NCBI GenBank assembly: GCA_913043205.1
Contig: CAJWLF010000001.1
Span: 124,001-188,000, forward strand
DNA length: 64,000 bases
Reading direction: 5' to 3'
From: an uncultured Chloroflexota bacterium
Lineage (GTDB): Bacteria > Chloroflexota > UBA11872 > VXNJ01
Below, piece after piece: positions 62,744-64,000 of this stretch. The notes under the pieces were generated by a model. That model was not told where the DNA came from. It worked only from the letters and a program-made list of their open reading frames with translations, and ran no database searches. The position numbers and the translations under genes are program-made. Each line of letters begins with the position of its first letter. Within the stretch, counting starts at the first letter, position 1.

Positions 62744-63140
62744 GAAATTGGTTTGTCGACTAGGTTACCGAGCGTTTTTGGGGGCATGTTTTGGCATAAC
62801 CTTTCCGCAATTTGCCCTACCTTTTAAGTGGTGTGAGTTTCCTTTACGTATCACCGGTGTCGTATGTGATCGAATTTCACCTATGCTTGTCTTTAACTGC
62901 TGCATTTCAACTATTGTCCAGAGTGAAATACTTAAAGCGATAGATGCCAAGATAGCTATCAGCCAGTAGGGAATATATATTCACAAATCCTTACTCCAAG
63001 TCACATTCAGATGTGGATGGCTCTAATGCCCCCTAAGCAATGTTGGCATAATATCTCCCTATTCGTAAACTTAGCCGGAAAGCGTGGTAGTCGAATATTG
63101 GCAAGTTGGTGATCTGAACGCTATATCGGAGGAGGGTTCT
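62744..63140. other. Intergenic region of about 400 bases with one possible small ORF
   Basis: This stretch separates the divergent helical-protein gene (-) and the fourth sulfatase (+). Apart from the small minus-strand ORF at 62765-62950 I see no gene. The right-hand part (62951-63127) should carry both promoters, but no convincing -35/-10 pair was found. Confidence 0.5.
62765..62950 (-). CDS. Possible small single-pass membrane protein
   Basis: A 61-codon frame with TTG start. The upstream in-frame codons continue the hydrophobic helix (YWLIAILASIALSISLWTIV), so the real start may be an ATA/ATT just upstream, near 62974, behind AAGGA. A basic tail follows (KGNSHHLKGRANCGK). It ends 21 nt before the helical-protein gene on the same strand. 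Start codon evidence is poor, so this is tentative. Confidence 0.3.
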   Translation of the reverse strand: MASIALSISLWTIVEMQQLKTSIGEIRSHTTPVIRKGNSHHLKGRANCGKVMPKHAPKNAR

Positions 63141-64000
63141 ATGCAACAACCTAACGTGGTGATGATTGTTGCTGATGACATGGGGTACGGGGATTTCGGA
63201 ATGTTCAACCAAGGTCCTGCTCGTACTCCAACGATAGATGAGTTGGCGCGTGAAGGGATATGTCTCACGCAACATTATTCCGGTTCTTGCGTGTGCGCTC
63301 CTGCCCGCGCGGCTCTGTTAACGGGTCGATATCCACATAGGACCGGGACCATCGACACTCTAGAAGGACTTGGACTGGATAGATTAGGGATTGAAGAAGT
63401 CACGATTGCGGATCGGCTTAGGGGGGCGGGATACCGGACTGGACTAATCGGTAAATGGCATTTGGGAGCTCTGGATGAACGCTATCATCCTAATGCGCGA
63501 GGATTTGATGAGTTTGTTGGATTTCGTGGGGGTTGGTCGGACTACTATCAGTGGAGGCTCGATCGCAATGGTGCAATCGAAGAAGGGGATGGGAGCTATT
63601 TAACTGATGTTTTGGCCGCTGAGGCCAGTATGTTTATAAGACGTAATTCTGAAATGCCTTTTTTTGTTCACGTGGCCTTCAATGCGCCACATACCCCTTT
63701 GCAAGCACCTGAAGAGTTTGTGCAAAGATATAGGGAGTCCGGGATGGAGGGTGGAGTTGAATATATTTATGCCATGAACGAGTGTATGGATAAAGGTGTC
63801 GGACAAATTCTAAGTACTTTGGATGAGGTAGGTTGCACAGACAATACGATTGTTATGTTTACGAGCGACAATGGGCCACAAATGAACGTGGGATATTCAT
63901 ATATCGATGGCAGGAACATAGATACCCGTAGATTCAATTGTGGATTTAATGGGGCAAAGGGAAACGTCTATGAGGGTGGTATACGAGTGCCTATGATCCT
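63141..64000 (+). CDS. Type I sulfatase, 5' part (runs off the window)
   Basis: The frame opens at ATG 63141, preceded by GGAGGAGGG, and is still open at the window end (286 complete codons). N-terminal NVVMIVADDMGYGDFG binds metal. The formylglycine motif is CAPARAALLTGRYPHR, with Cys52 and the C-x-P-A-R variant rather than C-x-P-S-R. LIGKWHLGA, PFFVHVAFNAPHTPLQAPEEF (positions about 172-192) and FTSDNGPQMN follow. This arylsulfatase-like group differs from the three other sulfatases. No signal peptide is seen. Confidence 0.9.
   Translation, partial: MQQPNVVMIVADDMGYGDFGMFNQGPARTPTIDELAREGICLTQHYSGSCVCAPARAALLTGRYPHRTGTIDTLEGLGLDRLGIEEVTIADRLRGAGYRTGLIGKWHLGALDERYHPNARGFDEFVGFRGGWSDYYQWRLDRNGAIEEGDGSYLTDVLAAEASMFIRRNSEMPFFVHVAFNAPHTPLQAPEEFVQRYRESGMEGGVEYIYAMNECMDKGVGQILSTLDEVGCTDNTIVMFTSDNGPQMNVGYSYIDGRNIDTRRFNCGFNGAKGNVYEGGIRVPMI

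Overview
The window reads as ordinary bacterial chromosome, most consistent with a marine Chloroflexota lineage of the SAR202 type. That assignment is an inference from gene content: several type I sulfatases, a luciferase-like flavin monooxygenase, a Rieske/amidohydrolase pair, a lactate-racemase-like protein, sugar-acid catabolism, an SpoIID protein with LGFP-like and Ig-like regions, and an archaeal-type ATP-dependent DNA ligase. Genes are tightly packed, often with 4-bp stop/start overlaps, and GTG and TTG starts are common. I see no IS element, integrase, prophage or CRISPR array.

Layout. 1-5600: end of a glycosyltransferase, then cdaR-cdaA (c-di-AMP synthesis), argF and a secreted SpoIID-like protein. 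5.9-14 kb (+): small membrane protein, alaS, a baseplate-J-like membrane protein, ruvX, mltG, an M24 peptidase, efp and a BCCP-like protein. 14-24 kb (-): secDF, Rieske protein, amidohydrolase, an MTHFR-like protein, a large P-loop protein with an HPr-kinase-like Walker A, and two tandem sulfatases. 24-35 kb: two CNNM/CorC-type proteins, a third sulfatase, a LarA-like protein, cyclopropane synthase, M32 carboxypeptidase, PfkB kinase, a fumarase/aspartase and tRNA-Pro(GGG). 35-41.6 kb (-): glycosyltransferase 2, secG, a four-carbon acid sugar kinase, an FAH-family enzyme, an apparently inactive alpha/beta hydrolase, hpt, three small membrane proteins and a short argA-type GNAT. 41.6-48.5 kb (+): UvrD/PcrA helicase, HAD phosphatase, DNA ligase, SMP-30 protein and a sugar-dehydrogenase-like lipoprotein. 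48.5-60.5 kb: a TCA-cycle island. 60.6-64 kb: flavin monooxygenase, an uncharacterised alpha-helical protein and the start of a fourth sulfatase.

The TCA island is the most interesting part. It holds aconitase (-), then sucC-sucD, an SdhA/SdhB-like pair and mdh (+), and facing them a complete frdABCD-type complex II operon (-). The complex II operon keeps all its catalytic and cluster residues. The SdhAB-like pair between sucD and mdh does not. Its flavoprotein has lost the covalent-FAD histidine, the proton-shuttle arginine and two dicarboxylate-binding residues. Its iron-sulfur partner has lost most cysteines but keeps exactly the four that would bind the [4Fe-4S] centre. This looks like a repurposed flavin/[4Fe-4S] module tied to the TCA genes, and I do not recognise it as a described system.

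A second theme is enzyme-family proteins missing key residues: a BCCP-like protein with Asp in place of the biotinyl lysine, an alpha/beta hydrolase without nucleophile or histidine, a metallo-beta-lactamase-fold protein without its metal motif, and a diadenylate cyclase with DLA instead of DGA. All calls come from reading the sequence by eye; no database search was possible.
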